A stretch of 64,000 nucleotides of DNA, from contig CM077150.1 in assembly GCA_039583875.1 (NCBI GenBank), positions 179,680,375 to 179,744,374 on the forward strand, written 5' to 3'. Shown here piece after piece: positions 20,046 to 31,647 of the stretch; positions within the stretch are counted from its first letter, which is position 1, and each line of letters begins with the position of its first letter. Made by a program: the position numbers and the translations under genes. Origin of the DNA: Platanthera guangdongensis (lineage: Eukaryota; Streptophyta; Magnoliopsida; Asparagales; Orchidaceae). Below the pieces are notes generated by a model. It was not told where the DNA came from and searched no databases. It worked only from the letters and a program-made list of their open reading frames with translations.

Positions 20046-23000
20046 CTAATTTATGTTCAACATACCTATTTCAATTTTGAAATTGTTGAATTTAGTTTCA
20101 TCTAAAAGCTTAGTAAACATGTCAGCTAGTTGTAAATCAGTACTAACAAATTCTAAAGAGATATCTTCTTTCTCTACATGGTCTCTAAGAAAATGGTATC
20201 TTATTTCTACATGCTTTGTTCTACTATGAGAAACAGGATTATGAACAATAGAAATAGCACTAGTAGAATCACATAATAATGGAGTTCTACTTACCTGAAT
20301 ACCATAGTCTTCTAACTGATGCTGTATCCACAATAGTTGTGCACAGAAACTTCCAGCAGCAACATACTCAGACTCAGCTGTGGAAATTGCCACACTGGTC
20401 TGCTTCTTACAGCTCCAAGACACCAATCTTCCTCCCAGAAATTGATAGGTGCCTGTTGTGCTTTTCCTATCTACTTTGTAACCTGCAAAGTCTACATCTG
20501 AATAGCCCATTAGTAAAAAATCTCTATTCCTAGGATACCAAAGGCCTAGATTAGGGGTGCCCTTAAGATATCTCAAAATCCTTTTTACTGCAATGAGATG
20601 AGATTCTTTAGGGCAGGATTGGTACCTAGCACAAACACATGTAGCATACATGATATCTGGTCTACTAGCAGTCAGATATAGGAGGGAGCCAACTATTCCT
20701 CTATACAAAGTTTCATCTGCAGGTTTCCCTGCATCATCTTTCTAAGAGACACACTTATCCCCATAGGAGTTCTCATGGTAGTGGATGACTCCATACCATA
20801 CTTCTTAATCAACTCCAGGGTGAACTTAGACTGGGATATAGACAAGCCATCTTCAGTCTGTCTTACTTGGAGACCCAAGAAGAACTTAAGTTCTCCCATA
20901 CTGCTCATTTCAAATTTCCCTTGCATAAGTTTTTCAAACTTTCTACAAAGGTTACTTTCAGTAGACCCAAATATTATGTCATCAACATATATTTGGACTA
21001 GGATAATCTTTCCTTTGGATTCCCTAAGGAATAGAGTCTTATCTATTTTCCCCCTTGAGAATTTGTTCTCAATGAGGAAAGTAGATAGGGTTTCATACCA
21101 AGCCCTTGGGGCTTGTTTCAACCCATACAAAGCTTTCCTAAGTTTAAAGACATAAGTAGGATAGAGTGGATCAATAAAACCTGAGGGCTGCTCTACATAG
21201 ACCTCCTCTTTTAAATCTCCATTTAAGAAGGCAGACTTCACATCCATCTGGAACACTTTGAAGCCTTGATATGCTGCATATGCTAGGAATAGCCTGATTA
21301 CTTCCAACCTAGCCACTAGAGCAAAGGTCTGATCAAAGTCTATGCCCTCCTCCTGTCTGTATCCTTTGGCAACTAATCTTGTCTTGTTCTTCACTATGAT
21401 ACCACTCTCATCAAGCTTGTTTTTATATATCCACTTTGTCCCAATGACATTGTGGCCCTTTGGTTTTGGAACCAAATCCCAGACCTTGCACCTTCTGAAT
21501 TGATTTAACTCCTCCTGCATAGCATCAATCCAGTGAGGGTCTTGAATTGCTTCTTCAAATCTCTTGGGTTCCACTTGAGATAAGAAGCTAGAGCAAAGAA
21601 CTGTATTCAAGTTCCTGCTCCTTATTTGTACTCCTTGTATTGGATCACCATTGATCTGGTGTGCAGGATGATCCTTCAACTGTCTAACTGCTGGAGGTAA
21701 TCTATCAGCAGTTTGGCCTTCTCCAATCTCTTCTTCATGCTGCACCTCATGGTCTTCATCAGCATCTTGAGTGTCTTGTACTCCCCCTGGATAACAACTA
21801 CCATTTTCCACATCCCGCTTTGTAGTTGGATCTTCTCTGATAGTAAGCTGGTCCATCTTCTGCTGTAAACCTGTGGAGCTACAAGAACTACTTGACAACT
21901 CACTGTTAATAAGTCTAGTTTCGTCAAAGATGACATGAACTGACTCTTTTACAACTTGAGTAGCCAAATTGTAGACCCTATAAGCCTTACTATTGTTGTT
22001 GTACCCAACAAATATCCCATCTTGGGATTTGACAGCAAACTTAGTTAGGTGAGATTTGCCATTGTTAAGCACATAACATTTGCAATCAAAGATCCTAAAA
22101 TAGGATAAGTTTGGTTTTCTGCCCTTCACAACCTCATAGGGTGTCTTTTTGTGGCTTTTGGTGATAAAAGCCCTATTGAGCACATGGCATGCAGTGTTAA
22201 CTGCCTCAGCCCAGAAATATTCTGGGAGAGTAGTGTCACTCAATAGTGTTCTTCCAGCCTCAATCAATGTCCTATTCTTTCTCTCAGCAATGCCATTTTG
22301 CTGAGGTGTTATAGGTGAGAAGAATTCCTGATGAATCCCAAACTCTTCACACAGCCTTGTCATACTTTCAGATTGGAATTTAGTTCCGTGGTCACTTCTG
22401 ATTTTGACCACTGAACTATCTAATTCATTCTGAATTTGTTTGACAAAATTGTAGAAGACCTTTGGGGTTTCAGATTTCTGTCTTAGAAAGAATACCCATG
22501 AGAATCTAGAATAGTCATCAACAACCACAAAAGTGTAGACCTTCCCACCTAGGCTCTGAACTGGCATAGGACCAAATAAATCAATATGCAAGAGGTACAA
22601 GCACCTCACTGAATCCTTAGTTTCAAGGCTATGAAAGGAGGATCTAGTTTGCTTGCCTTTTTGACAAGCTGAACATATTCCATCCTTATAACACTTAACT
22701 TGAGGACCATTCCTCACTAACTCTTTACTAAAGAGTTGGCCAATTGTCTTGTAGTTAAGATGGTCTAGCCTCTTGTGCCATTTGACACAATGAGAGACTT
22801 TCTCATCAGCCACAAGATAGATAAGAGAATTTTTATTCTCACACACGAAGTCTAGGTAATATACATTTCTTTTTCTATATCCCGTCAATATGATCTCTTG
22901 ATCACTTGATCTCTTGATATGACAACCATTCTTGACAAATGAAATGTCATAACCTAAATCACTCAGCTGACTTATGCTAATTAGGTTGTGTTTCAAACCC

Positions 23001-23217
23001 TTTACATAGGCCACTTGAGAGATTGTAATTGAGTTATTAGAAATGTTACCAAAACCTTTGATGACTCCCTTTTAAGAACCACCAAAGATTACTTTAGACC
23101 CATTCAACATAGGTGAGTAGTCCTTCAGCAATCCCCTTGTTCCAGTCATATGCCTGGAACATCCACTGTCCAAGTACCATATAGGGGCATGACAACTTGG
23201 ACTCACCCGCAACACAG
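20046..23217 (-). pseudogene. pol: Copia-4 pol: protease, integrase, reverse transcriptase, RNase H
   Basis: After the gag stop the same frame reads into protease WYLDSGCSRHMTG (about 23170), with one TAA at 23074-23072, then an open frame to 20693. It encodes GAG-pre-integrase with [16 protein letters not shown] and [16 protein letters not shown] (HHCC zinc site), integrase core [32 protein letters not shown] and [16 protein letters not shown], then [16 protein letters not shown]_2 reverse transcriptase with [67 protein letters not shown] and [17 protein letters not shown] (Sirevirus-type). A one-base frameshift near 20735 leads into RNase H (20708-20046): GYSDVDFAGYKVDRKSTTGT, STAESEYVAAG. 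About 1050 codons overall. All catalytic Asp/Glu are present. Confidence 0.9.
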
Positions 23218-23218
23218 A

Positions 23219-24741
23219 TTACTTAATCTTAGAACCCAAATAACTTTTGGGTCCTTCGTGCAAGTTAGTTTGAAACTTAACAAATCTTCCTGCAGCTCTT
23301 CTAACAGGCAGACTGCTACTCTCCTTGACAATGGTATTGTGCCAATAGTCTAAGGTATAGTGGCCTATCTTGCCACAACACCAGCACTCAAACTTATTGT
23401 ACCTCTTTTTAGGTGCAATCTTAGCTGTAATATTTGCAGCAGGTCTTTTGTTTTGTGCTGGGGCTTTGCCTCTAGAATTGTACTTAGCAGTCCATGCAGT
23501 TCTCTTAAACCCTAATCCAGCCTTACCCTTTTGAGACACAAACTCATCAATCAAGGGTAATACTGATTTTGGCTTAGAAAACTAGCTACAATCTCCTTCT
23601 CTTTCTGAAGTCTAGTTTCCAGATTTTTAATCTGATCATTTTTGAATGTGATAGTACCCATCTGAATAACAGTAATGTTTTTCAATCTGACTATCTCATT
23701 CAACTTCTGATCCAGCAACTTCTCTGAATCAGAAGCAACCAACTTAAAAGCTGCAATTTCGTTAGCCTGATGTTTGGCCAGGTTTTTACTTCTCTTAAGT
23801 GCCTGCAATAAATCTCCATATTCATCTATTAACTGATGAATATCTCCTTCAGATTCAAACCCATCTTCATCTCTTGATGGAGATGCATCTGATTCTGACC
23901 CAGTGAAATAATCAGAATCTACAGAAACACATTTTACCTTACTAGGACCAGGCTGATCCTGACACTTGTCTTATTCTGACACAACCATTAGTCCTTTGCA
24001 CTGATGGTCTTCCTGCTCATAGATAGAGTCCAGTAATTGCATGAACTCATCCTCTTCTTCTGCAAACAGACCAATATATGTCTCAGCCTCAGATTCTGAC
24101 TCTGAAGTTGATTGATCTGTCAAGCTTTTCTCTTTCTCAGTAACCAAGGATTTCTCCTTCTTGCTCTTGTACTGAGATTTCTTTCTAATAGTAGACTCCT
24201 TTCTCTTACCTGGACAGTCAGCCACAACATGTCCAGCTTTGTTGCAGCAATAACATATAATCTTGGATGAAGTTGACTTGCCAAGCTTTGTCCCATTCCT
24301 GTCCTTCCTGGATGATTTCCCCTTTTGATAATAGTCATCCCTGGACTGTGATGTGGAAGGATTAGATTTCCACTGTTTCTTCTTCAAGAATCTCTGGAAT
24401 TGCCTTGTAAATGCTGCAAAGTCTTCATCTGAATTGCTGCTGTCTGAACTGGGATTATCTGAATTTTTTGAGATAATTTCTGCATCTCTCTTAGGAAACG
24501 ATGGAGACATTCTCCTATTCTTCCTGGTGGCTTCAACCTTGAAGGCCACTGACTTTTCTTTAGAGTCAACCTTTGTATGTTTCTCTTCCTCTTTTCTGGC
24601 CATCAACTGCATCTCATAAGACAGCAGTTTGCCAAACAATGTTGGAGGAGAAATCTCAACCAGTCTGGCCACTTTCCTTATGACACAAATTTTTATGTCC
24701 CAATCCTTAGTCAAAGACCTAAGGAATTTATCATTTAACTC
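23219..24741 (-). pseudogene. gag: Copia-4 gag, main part after the Copia-5 insertion
   Basis: It continues the Gag split by Copia-5: YELNDKFLRSLTKDWDIKIC, PPTLFGKLLSYEMQLMARK, then a linker and first zinc knuckle CYCCNKAGHVVADC (C-x2-C-x4-H-x4-C, intact). Then come basic and acidic stretches (SESESEAETYIGLFAEEEDE), a TAA at about 23971, a coiled-coil segment (23808-23555: LKNITVIQMGTITFKNDQ), a frameshift, and a second knuckle CWCCGKIGHYTLDY whose last Cys is Tyr. It ends SKIK-stop at 23219. A large Gag with a long acidic/coiled tail fits Sireviruses. Confidence 0.87.
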
Positions 24742-25082
24742 ATAAGTGTTGGGTATTGTATCCACAATTCCTGGATTTGAGGAAGCCACCTGTCAAGCTA
24801 AGATGAATTCACAATGTATCTGATGAAACTTCTTAAGTTGTGCTTGCAGTTCTTCCACGCTAAGTGCACACCAATGTCAGGGTGCAGTAGGTCAATATAC
24901 ACGGGTTTACACAACGTAACCCCTCGTTGAGCAGATCAGTGTGTTGGCCTACGTGTACTCTCTCTATTGGAGTGCACTTACTTTCAAGTACACGGCCATG
25001 TTTATGCAAAAGAAGACAAGGAGCAAGGATGGGTCATGGGGCAGCTCTTGGGTGGAAAGACGAAGATTCGTCTAAGTAAAAG

Positions 25083-25388
25083 TCGACGAGAATCACTAGT
25101 GATTCTCGCCGATTCGGCGATCACTAGTGATTCTCGCCGAGAGAATCATTAGTGATTCTCGCCGACTCCTTCCGGCTACCTCAAAATGGTGCCAAGTAAG
25201 ATTCAGCGAGAATCACTGATGATTCTCGCCGAACCCGTCGCTGAGCAGGTCATGAATACAAGTGAAAATCGTTGAGAATCAACAAGGGAATCGTCGAGAA
25301 TCACTAGTGATTCTTCTCGACGAATCGTCGAGAATCATTAAATGATTCTCGCCGATTCGTCGAGAATCACCAATGATTCTCGACGAAT
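25083..25388 (+). repeat. GAATCACTAGTGATTC palindrome array (Copia-5 5' LTR)
   Basis: About nine palindromes of up to 22 bases with core GAATCACTAGTGATTC extended by CGA..TCG, joined by (A/T)TCGTCGA or CGCCGA. The word differs from those of the other families but the position (upstream of TATA) and the TCGTCGA core are shared. Confidence 0.83.
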
Positions 25389-25508
25389 TTTACTTGTCGT
25401 TTTCTCTGGATGCTGCTGGACCGGTTTCTGCCGCTGGACTAGTTTGAACCGGATTTCAGGGGTCTACGTGTGGGACCCACAACGGTCATATTGTATGGGT
25501 CTACAGTG

Positions 25509-25516
25509 TATAAATA
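25509..25516 (+). promoter_or_regulatory. TATA box of Copia-5 5' LTR
   Basis: TATAAATA, about 120 bases after the palindrome array; the 3' LTR has TATAAGTA at the same place (32403). Confidence 0.6.
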
Positions 25517-26040
25517 CATGGGTATTTTTGAACAGTAAAGAGGGCGAAGAAAATAAGATATACGCGAGCACGGACAAAACCCTAAGTCGTCGCTTCCGCT
25601 CCACCGTCGCCGCCGCCGCTCGCGATACGTTGGTCGCCGTCATCGATCGGGATTCCTTCGTGATCTCCGGCGACAGAAGCTTAGCAAAGCTTGAGTCTCA
25701 CGTGTCTATCCAGAGATCCCTTGTCTCTCGATTTGTTGACCGGGAAAAACTCCCCCGTCCGAATCGATCGAGACGACCGATCCTAGAGTGACCGTTGGTA
25801 GACCTAGTTTGCTTCGCTACGAAGTTTGGATCTCAAAGTACCGCAGCCGCGCACCTTCGTTGCCGCCGATCCCGAACCAAGCCGCCGCTCGGATTGCCGC
25901 CGCCGGTTCCGGGGAGATCCTTTCCAAGAGAGACCAAGGTTGTAGATTCTTCGTTGACTTCACGAACACGTCGTCGAACGAAGAGGAACACCGTAGTCTC
26001 CCAACGAAGTTTGTATCTCGTGTACATTCTATTTTACTTT

Positions 26041-26195
26041 TGTTGTAAAGGAACGATTGTTCCGTATTGTAAGGGTTGGGTGCAACCCGGTTTGTGGGAG
26101 TGTTGACTCCTACGTGTGGAAGGATTCCTTCCGTTAGTGCAGGGATTGGATTTCAATCCTGTTGGAGAAGAGACCGAGTCGTCCCGTGTTGGGAG
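26041..26195 (+). repeat. Mini-hairpin array (Copia-5 5' LTR)
   Basis: Consecutive short stems: GGAAC/GTTCC, GGGTT/AACCC, GGAGT/ACTCC, GGAAGGA/TTCCTTCC, GGATT/AATCC, GAC/GTC, joined by linkers such as CGTATTGTAA, CGGTTTGT, TACGTGT. Same design as Copia-1 and Copia-6 with different stems and a weaker linker. Confidence 0.75.
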
Positions 26196-26212
26196 ATAGG
26201 TCGAAGGGGGAA

Positions 26213-26241
26213 AGTGGATGTACCCAAGTCGGGGAACCACT
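26213..26241 (+). promoter_or_regulatory. Conserved LTR stem-loop AGTGG...CCACT
   Basis: AGTGGATGTACCC, loop AAGTC, GGGGAACCACT, then ATAAAT. The loop differs from Copia-1; the arms do not. Confidence 0.7.
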
Positions 26242-26325
26242 ATAAATTGCCTGTGTATTCTGTGTACTGTGCTTTTTATTTTTATTGTGCAGGTACATTC
26301 GTAAATTCCGCAAAAGCGTTGCACG

Positions 26326-26349
26326 TCACCTATTCCCCCCCATAGGTGA
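26326..26349 (+). promoter_or_regulatory. U5 stem-loop with C-rich loop
   Basis: Arms TCACCTA and TAGGTGA around TTCCCCCCCA; 27 bases before the LTR end. Confidence 0.7.
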
Positions 26350-26378
26350 ACTTTGTTGACACTAGGTGGACTTTCAAG

Positions 26379-26390
26379 TGGTATCAGAGG
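26379..26390 (+). other. Primer-binding site of Copia-5
   Basis: TGGTATCAGAGG two bases after the LTR end; complementary to initiator tRNA-Met. Confidence 0.8.
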
Positions 26391-26449
26391 GAGGTTACTC
26401 ATGAAAAGGCTAACACCTTGAGTAGATCCCTGCCACCAGTGTCAAAGGC

Positions 26450-28021
26450 ATGGAGCTGGAGTATGAGATATCGCCACTCAAACTCCCCGCATGCACAAAG
26501 GATTATTATCCCATCTGGAGGATGAGAGTGTCATTTCACCTGGATGCTATCGATCCTCGAGCATCCCTCATTCTGGAAGAGGGTCCATTTATTCCCATGA
26601 AGACCACCGACTCTGGGATCCAAGTGCCCATGTGCATTACTGAGATGTCAGAGACGGAACTGTCACTATTTAACTTGGACGAGAGGATTCGTCAAATTAT
26701 CTTGGATATCTGGTCTGGAGCTTCTCGCTCTAGATTAGCAAAATGTAGGACGGCTAAATCCATGTGGGTGATGATCTCAGAGTTGATGGGGGAGTCAGAG
26801 AAAGCTGGAATATGCTGTCAACCAGAGGAGGAAGCCTATGTGGGGGTCCTTACCTCTGAAGATGAAGGCAAGCATCTCTCGGACAGCATCAGAGCTCCAG
26901 TGTCCATGTCTGAGACTGAAGAGACCAGTGAGGAAAGCAGCTCTGATGAGGATGATGCAATGGTCACTGGCTCGAATGACATTAACACTGAAGAGCAGGT
27001 AACCTCCTCATCCTGCCCCATCTCTTTTGAACTTTCTGAAGACAGGAACTGCTTTCCTCCAGAAGATTCTGATTCTCTGAAGAGAGCCCTTCAGTCAAGC
27101 AACCTACTTGCTGAGGAGCAAGCTCAAGAGATTGCTCGACTGAAGATCTTGTTGGTTCTCCAATTGGCGTCCAACAAGGTCAAGGACTCTAAGATCTCAG
27201 CTCTAGAGAGTAGTCTAGAGAATGAGAAACGTATAGTATCAAACTTTTCCAAAGTTGATGCTATAAAGAGAAAGCAAGAAAACGGGTGGATCTCCCGGAT
27301 TATCAATGCGTGGAGAAATGGGGAAACGGTATTCCGACCCCCCACTCCAAGCAGGAAGGCAACTCATCATGCCTTCAGGTATGACCACAGGAATAGTCGT
27401 GGTCACTGCAAGGGTGATCTGTCCCCATGTGGAGACACCCATGGTGCAAGGGCCGTCGTGGCAACCCACGAGAGAATAACTAAGGCTCACTCTGAGCCCT
27501 TTGTATTCACTGCCACTGCCCCAACCCGGTGCGAATCTGCATGTCCCAGCTCACAGAAGACTTCTCACCACCTGAGGACATAGAATAGGGAGGATAGAAG
27601 TCATGGTGTAAGTGTTCACGGGGCCTCTGGAAGGGGGATGCCTGTGAGAAAGGCACCACCTTCCCGGCCTCATGACGCTCACAACATGCATTCCTTCCAC
27701 CCTTCCACATGTCACGATGGAAGAGAAAATTTTGTGAGGCGATCATGCTCTATCCCGTTTAGACCTAGGACCGTGACTACCTCAGTCACTAGATCAGGTT
27801 GGAAACGGCGATACAATATTCACCCATGCTGGTTCTGTGGCAAAGTGGGACACTTTGCCATCGACTGTTGGCACAACCCCTCTGTGCCCACGGCAAGGGC
27901 TTATCCACATTCTCGGGACATAGGTAGTCTTCCAGACAGGTTTTCTGAAGGAAGGCAGTTGCATGCCTATGCTAACAGGAACCTAGGACCCAACATGATT
28001 TGGGTTCCTAAGGTAAGGTAA
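26450..28021 (+). pseudogene. gag: Copia-5 gag, internally deleted, one amber codon
   Basis: One frame from ATG 26450 to TAA 28019-28021 with a single TAG at 27581-27583. The N-terminus PLKLPACTKDYYPIWRMRVSF and AKSMWVMISELMGESEK match the start of Copia-4/-6 Gag, but the protein then jumps to GICCQPEEEAYVGVLTSEDE, so the rest of the Gag core and the first zinc knuckle are deleted. The acidic stretch, a coiled-coil-like part (SSNLLAEEQAQEIARLKILL) and the second knuckle CWFCGKVGHFAIDC (intact C-x2-C-x4-H-x4-C, about 27826-27870) remain. It ends VPKVR-stop. It may still be partly translated up to the amber codon. Confidence 0.82.
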
Positions 28022-28060
28022 TTTCTTTTTGTAGGGTAGTCTAGGTTCCCGTAAATATGA

Positions 28061-28084
28061 TGGGAACTAGACAGTAGGTGTTCC
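28061..28084 (+). pseudogene. Stump of the protease active site in Copia-5
   Basis: WELDSRCS in the gag frame corresponds to WYLDSGCS of the copia aspartic protease. After it the pol sequence is gone. Copia-6 has the same stump at 42010-42036. Confidence 0.65.
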
Positions 28085-29133
28085 GCGACTGAATTGGAAC
28101 ATTCATCGGGAATAACAGAAGTGACGTATATATTTATTTAAGCATACTCTCATCGAGCACCTAGTATGGTATAGTCAGAGAGACTCAATGTTAACTCTCA
28201 TAATCCCAGGTACTTTTGATCAGTTCAAGGACTTGCGTCATATTGCATCCTCATTTACATATATATATCTCTATCTATGTGTATATTTATCCTTATACAT
28301 GTATGTGTGCACATCTAAGGATAGGTTAACTCGATACATGCAAACCTTTATACATCAATCAAGAGGTAACGAAGATATGTCATTGTGAATCTCGACAACT
28401 CACAATTGACATCAAGAAGTGTTTGGAGAAGCCTCGCTCAAACCCAAATAGATTGGCTTTACAATATATATGTATTTATCGTTCTCATATTGACTTGACA
28501 TCAGAAGAATTCGAAAATGTTGCAATGCTTCTTAACGTGAAAATTCCTAGTAGAGAAACCTTTCACATTCGAATTAGACAAATCCCGCCGACCCATTATA
28601 TACTCGGAATCCCGTCGACCCTTCACCTTCCTCAAGTATCCCGCCGAAGGAGCAAGCTACACGAGTCCCACCGACTCTCGCAGAAACCACGCCAAATCGC
28701 AAGGTTTCTTCCGACGGATCCCGCAAGGAAGCTCGTCGAATCTCTCAAAGTTCCCGCAAGGTTTCTCCTTTAGGAATCACGCAAGGTTCTCGTCGGATCC
28801 CGCACCGCCTTCGCACAATCCCGAAAGTTCTCCATCGTCTTCCCCTAAGTTCCCGCAAGGCTCTCGCAAGGTTCTCGTCAAGCTCCCGACGAATCCCGCC
28901 GAACCCCGCAGGACACTCTCCTACTCACCGAAGGTCTCCATCGCTGTTTCTCGCTAGGTCTCCACCGAAGGTCTTCCCAAAGGACGAGTTCTCGCAAGAA
29001 GCTCCCCAACTCACTTCCGTCTACGCCCTTAGGTAACCTCTTCCTCACCCGTACTTGGACGTTCTCACTAGTGACGCTTTCCTTTTGAATGTTCATTAAA
29101 GCTTAGAGAAGGGCTTCTCTCTCTAGATCTGCA
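28085..29133 (+). other. Spacer before ORF2 with TCCCGC-type repeats
   Basis: AT-rich to 28400, then from about 28585 to 29030 a short-period degenerate repeat of TCCCGCCGA, TCCCGCAAGG and TCTCGCAAGGTTCTCGTC words. The frame at 28423-28773 runs through these repeats and is not a convincing gene. It may be the 5' leader of a subgenomic ORF2 RNA, which is inference. Confidence 0.55.
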
Positions 29134-31400
29134 ATGGCTCCAAGGACAACTGCTGGGTTGGTCACTGGTTGCGAGCTTGTTCGGACTGGGTTTTCTCACG
29201 CCTCGGACGAATTCCGCAACATCATTCTGATGCTGGAAGAGGCTGGGCTAACATTCGTCCTGGAGCACCCTTGAAAAATCTTGGACAAAGAGGTGCTGGA
29301 GTTCTTCGCCACCGCAAGACTCCGAAATGGCGACTCACTAATCAAAAGCAAGGTGGCTGGGGCAAAGGTCAAGCTATCTGCCAGCAAGCTAACTCGCTTC
29401 CTGCAACTTTCTAGCTCTAAGCATGAGGACTATCTGGAGGACGATGACAAAACCAGAACTCTCTTATTCTGCGGTCTCCCACGAGGAACTCGGTCCATAA
29501 AGAGAAAGGATATGAATGAAGAAGGGAAGCTCCTGTCTGACATAATTGGAAAAGTGCTCATCTGCAAGCCGGGCTCTCATGACCATATCTCAGCGGATAT
29601 GTTCAAGATCCTGATAGCTATTGTCTGCCGTAAAAGGTTCAACTGGGGAGAGTTGCTGTTCGAGAAGATAAAGGACACCTTGGGCTCTCCGAGTTTTGGC
29701 CGCATCATAAGTCTATATCTAAATCAGCTAAATGGAGACAAGTTTGATATGAGTAAAGGTGTTCCTCTCCACTACTTGAAGAAGATGGACTCAAGTGTGT
29801 TTGACCGATGGGAGAGGCGTATTGGGCCGACTGCAGTGGAAGAACAACAGAGAGTATCTCCAGCAGTCACCCCCAGTGAAATTCCTGATACCTTGACTGT
29901 AGGAATCGAGGGGGAGCCTCTACCCCCTCATACGGATGTAGTATCTGCAATCTCCCAGGTGGCCAGGGATGCTGTGGCCGAAATTCAAGAAGAAAGTGAC
30001 ACTGTACTGGAGACTGCTGACCAAGACTTGGAAGAGGCTGCTGATGAAGATGAGTTCATGGATGATGACGAAGAGGATGACGGGCATGAGGGACATGAAG
30101 CATTGGAGGCTCCGGATCTCATTGAACCTCCATCTGACAAGCATGCACCTGAAAACATTGCTGCACCAGTGGAGGGGGAGTCAGACAAATCTACAGAGGC
30201 CGCCAGCATTCCTCCATTAGAGACTGTGATTGTATCCAGCTCTACAGATGCGTCTGCTGAAAGGCAAGGCCCACAAGTGTCTCCGGCTCTTCCATTACGA
30301 GATGAGCTAGCCACTCACACTGTAAATGTCATTCAGGGCATTGTGAATGAACTCAAAGCCTCCTTTGATAAAGCTCAGAATAAACTGCTGCACAGAATTA
30401 AGAAGTCTGAAAATCTCATGCTCAAGAATATGGTGGAGATCAACCATAAACTTGACGTGATGGACAAGAAATTTGAAGAGAAGTATACCGCGGCCGGCGA
30501 AGCTGTCACACTTCTTATGGCCGGATTGAAGAAGACCACCGACACTCTTGCTGTAGTAAATCAGAATGCTCATGTTGTAGCAAACAACATTCAAAAGTTT
30601 GACGGTAATATGGTCACTCTCAACGCAAATCAGCAGACCTTGGTCACTGAATTCTCCCGGACCTCAAAGCATATTGATGACTCGCTGCACTCATATGCCA
30701 ATTCCATCGCGGTCGAAGCCAAAAAGGGGGAGAAAGAGTATCTAGCTAAGATGGCCGAGCTTCAAGAAATCATGATCACAAACTTCGAACAGTCAAACAA
30801 ATATGTCCATGAGAGCTGCTGGTGGATGCTCCAACAGGCGTTAGGCGCGTTAGGCGTCGTTTTGCCTGACAACCCTGCAGGTATTCATGCTCCTGAGACT
30901 TCTATGGCTGCTGCGGGAGTAAGTGCTGCTGAGGGAATAGGTGCAAGTGCTGCAGATGTTCCCATAAGTGAAGCTGATGCTAGGGCTATTTCCAAAGCTA
31001 AACTGATGAGCATGTTTGACCAAGAGGCCCTAGCAAAAGCCAGGGGCAAGCAAAAAGCTCAAGAAGGGACCTCCAAGGAGACACAGGCTGAAAAGAGAAC
31101 TCGACTGAGTGAGGAGGAAGTAAGAAATGAAAAGTGGAGTCCAGTCTCAAAGAATATCATCTTGGACACCTTCTGGCTACAGGAACAAGGGAAATCAATC
31201 GAAGGGAGGTATACAGCCAGTATGAATGGGAGATGCATAAGACGTATGAAGCCAAAAGGAACATCTTCTTCAGAAACAACACAGATGCAGATAAAGTTCC
31301 TCCTCCCAGATATTACCCGAAGCCTAAAGAATACATGGAGAGACAAAGGAAGAAGTTTTTGGCGCAAAAACTCAAGGATGACTTAGCTAAGGAAAGATAG
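29134..31400 (+). pseudogene. Copia-5 ORF2: Sirevirus-type second ORF, nearly open
   Basis: The start is set at ATG 29134 (MAPRTTAGLVTGCELV), because Copia-6 ORF2 starts alike (MAPNVIKELQEGYEIV). A TGA at 29272-29274 (codon 47) interrupts it; it is then open to about 31190, where a frameshift moves the C-terminus to the frame ending 31400. About 755 codons. The N-terminal domain of about 220 residues has GKLLSDIIGKVLICKPGS and SFGRIISLYLNQLNGD; then an acidic stretch (DEDEFMDDDEEDD region), a long helical, probably coiled-coil middle, an Ala/Gly-rich part and a basic C-terminus. No transmembrane helix or catalytic motif is evident. It occupies the place of the env-like ORF of Sireviruses; whether it is homologous to it is unproven. 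Confidence 0.7.
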
Positions 31401-31647
31401 TCAACAACTTGTAGCTTGTCATTCTCTCCTAAAAACATTTAATGCTTATTGTTATGATATGAACAATTCTGAGATTATATATATATATATTGGTATATAT
31501 ATTTGAATTTGTGAATGACTCAAGTCCTGATCTGATTGCTTATATTCTCTTATGCTATATGTTTAGATTCTGAATGCTATTTTTATTTCTTATTGGTGTT
31601 ATTCATCTTAGCTAGTAGGGTTTTGGCTTCGTCAAATAGGGGGAGAT
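31401..31647 (+). other. Copia-5 3' UTR and polypurine tract
   Basis: AT-rich 3' UTR with a short TA repeat at about 31480, then AAATAGGGGGAGA directly before the 3' LTR. Confidence 0.75.

Larger units (their letters stand above)
24747..26376 (+). repeat. Copia-5 5' LTR
   Basis: TGTTGGGTATTG...GGACTTTCA. Palindrome array 25083-25388, TATA box TATAAATA at 25509-25516, a CG-rich leader, mini-hairpins 26041-26195, stem-loop 26213-26241, U5 stem 26326-26349. Open frames in the leader (for example 25342-25791) are shared by both LTRs only because these are copies. Confidence 0.9.

Noticed and set aside
25342..26106. Several frames of 86-149 codons in the Copia-5 LTR leader, repeated at 32338-33000
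   Set aside because: The two sets are the same because the LTRs are copies. They overlap each other in different frames, run through CG-rich leader and hairpins, and match no known domain.
28423..28773. 116-codon frame before Copia-5 ORF2
   Set aside because: It spans the AT-rich spacer and the TCCCGC repeat, has no counterpart in Copia-6 and no domain.
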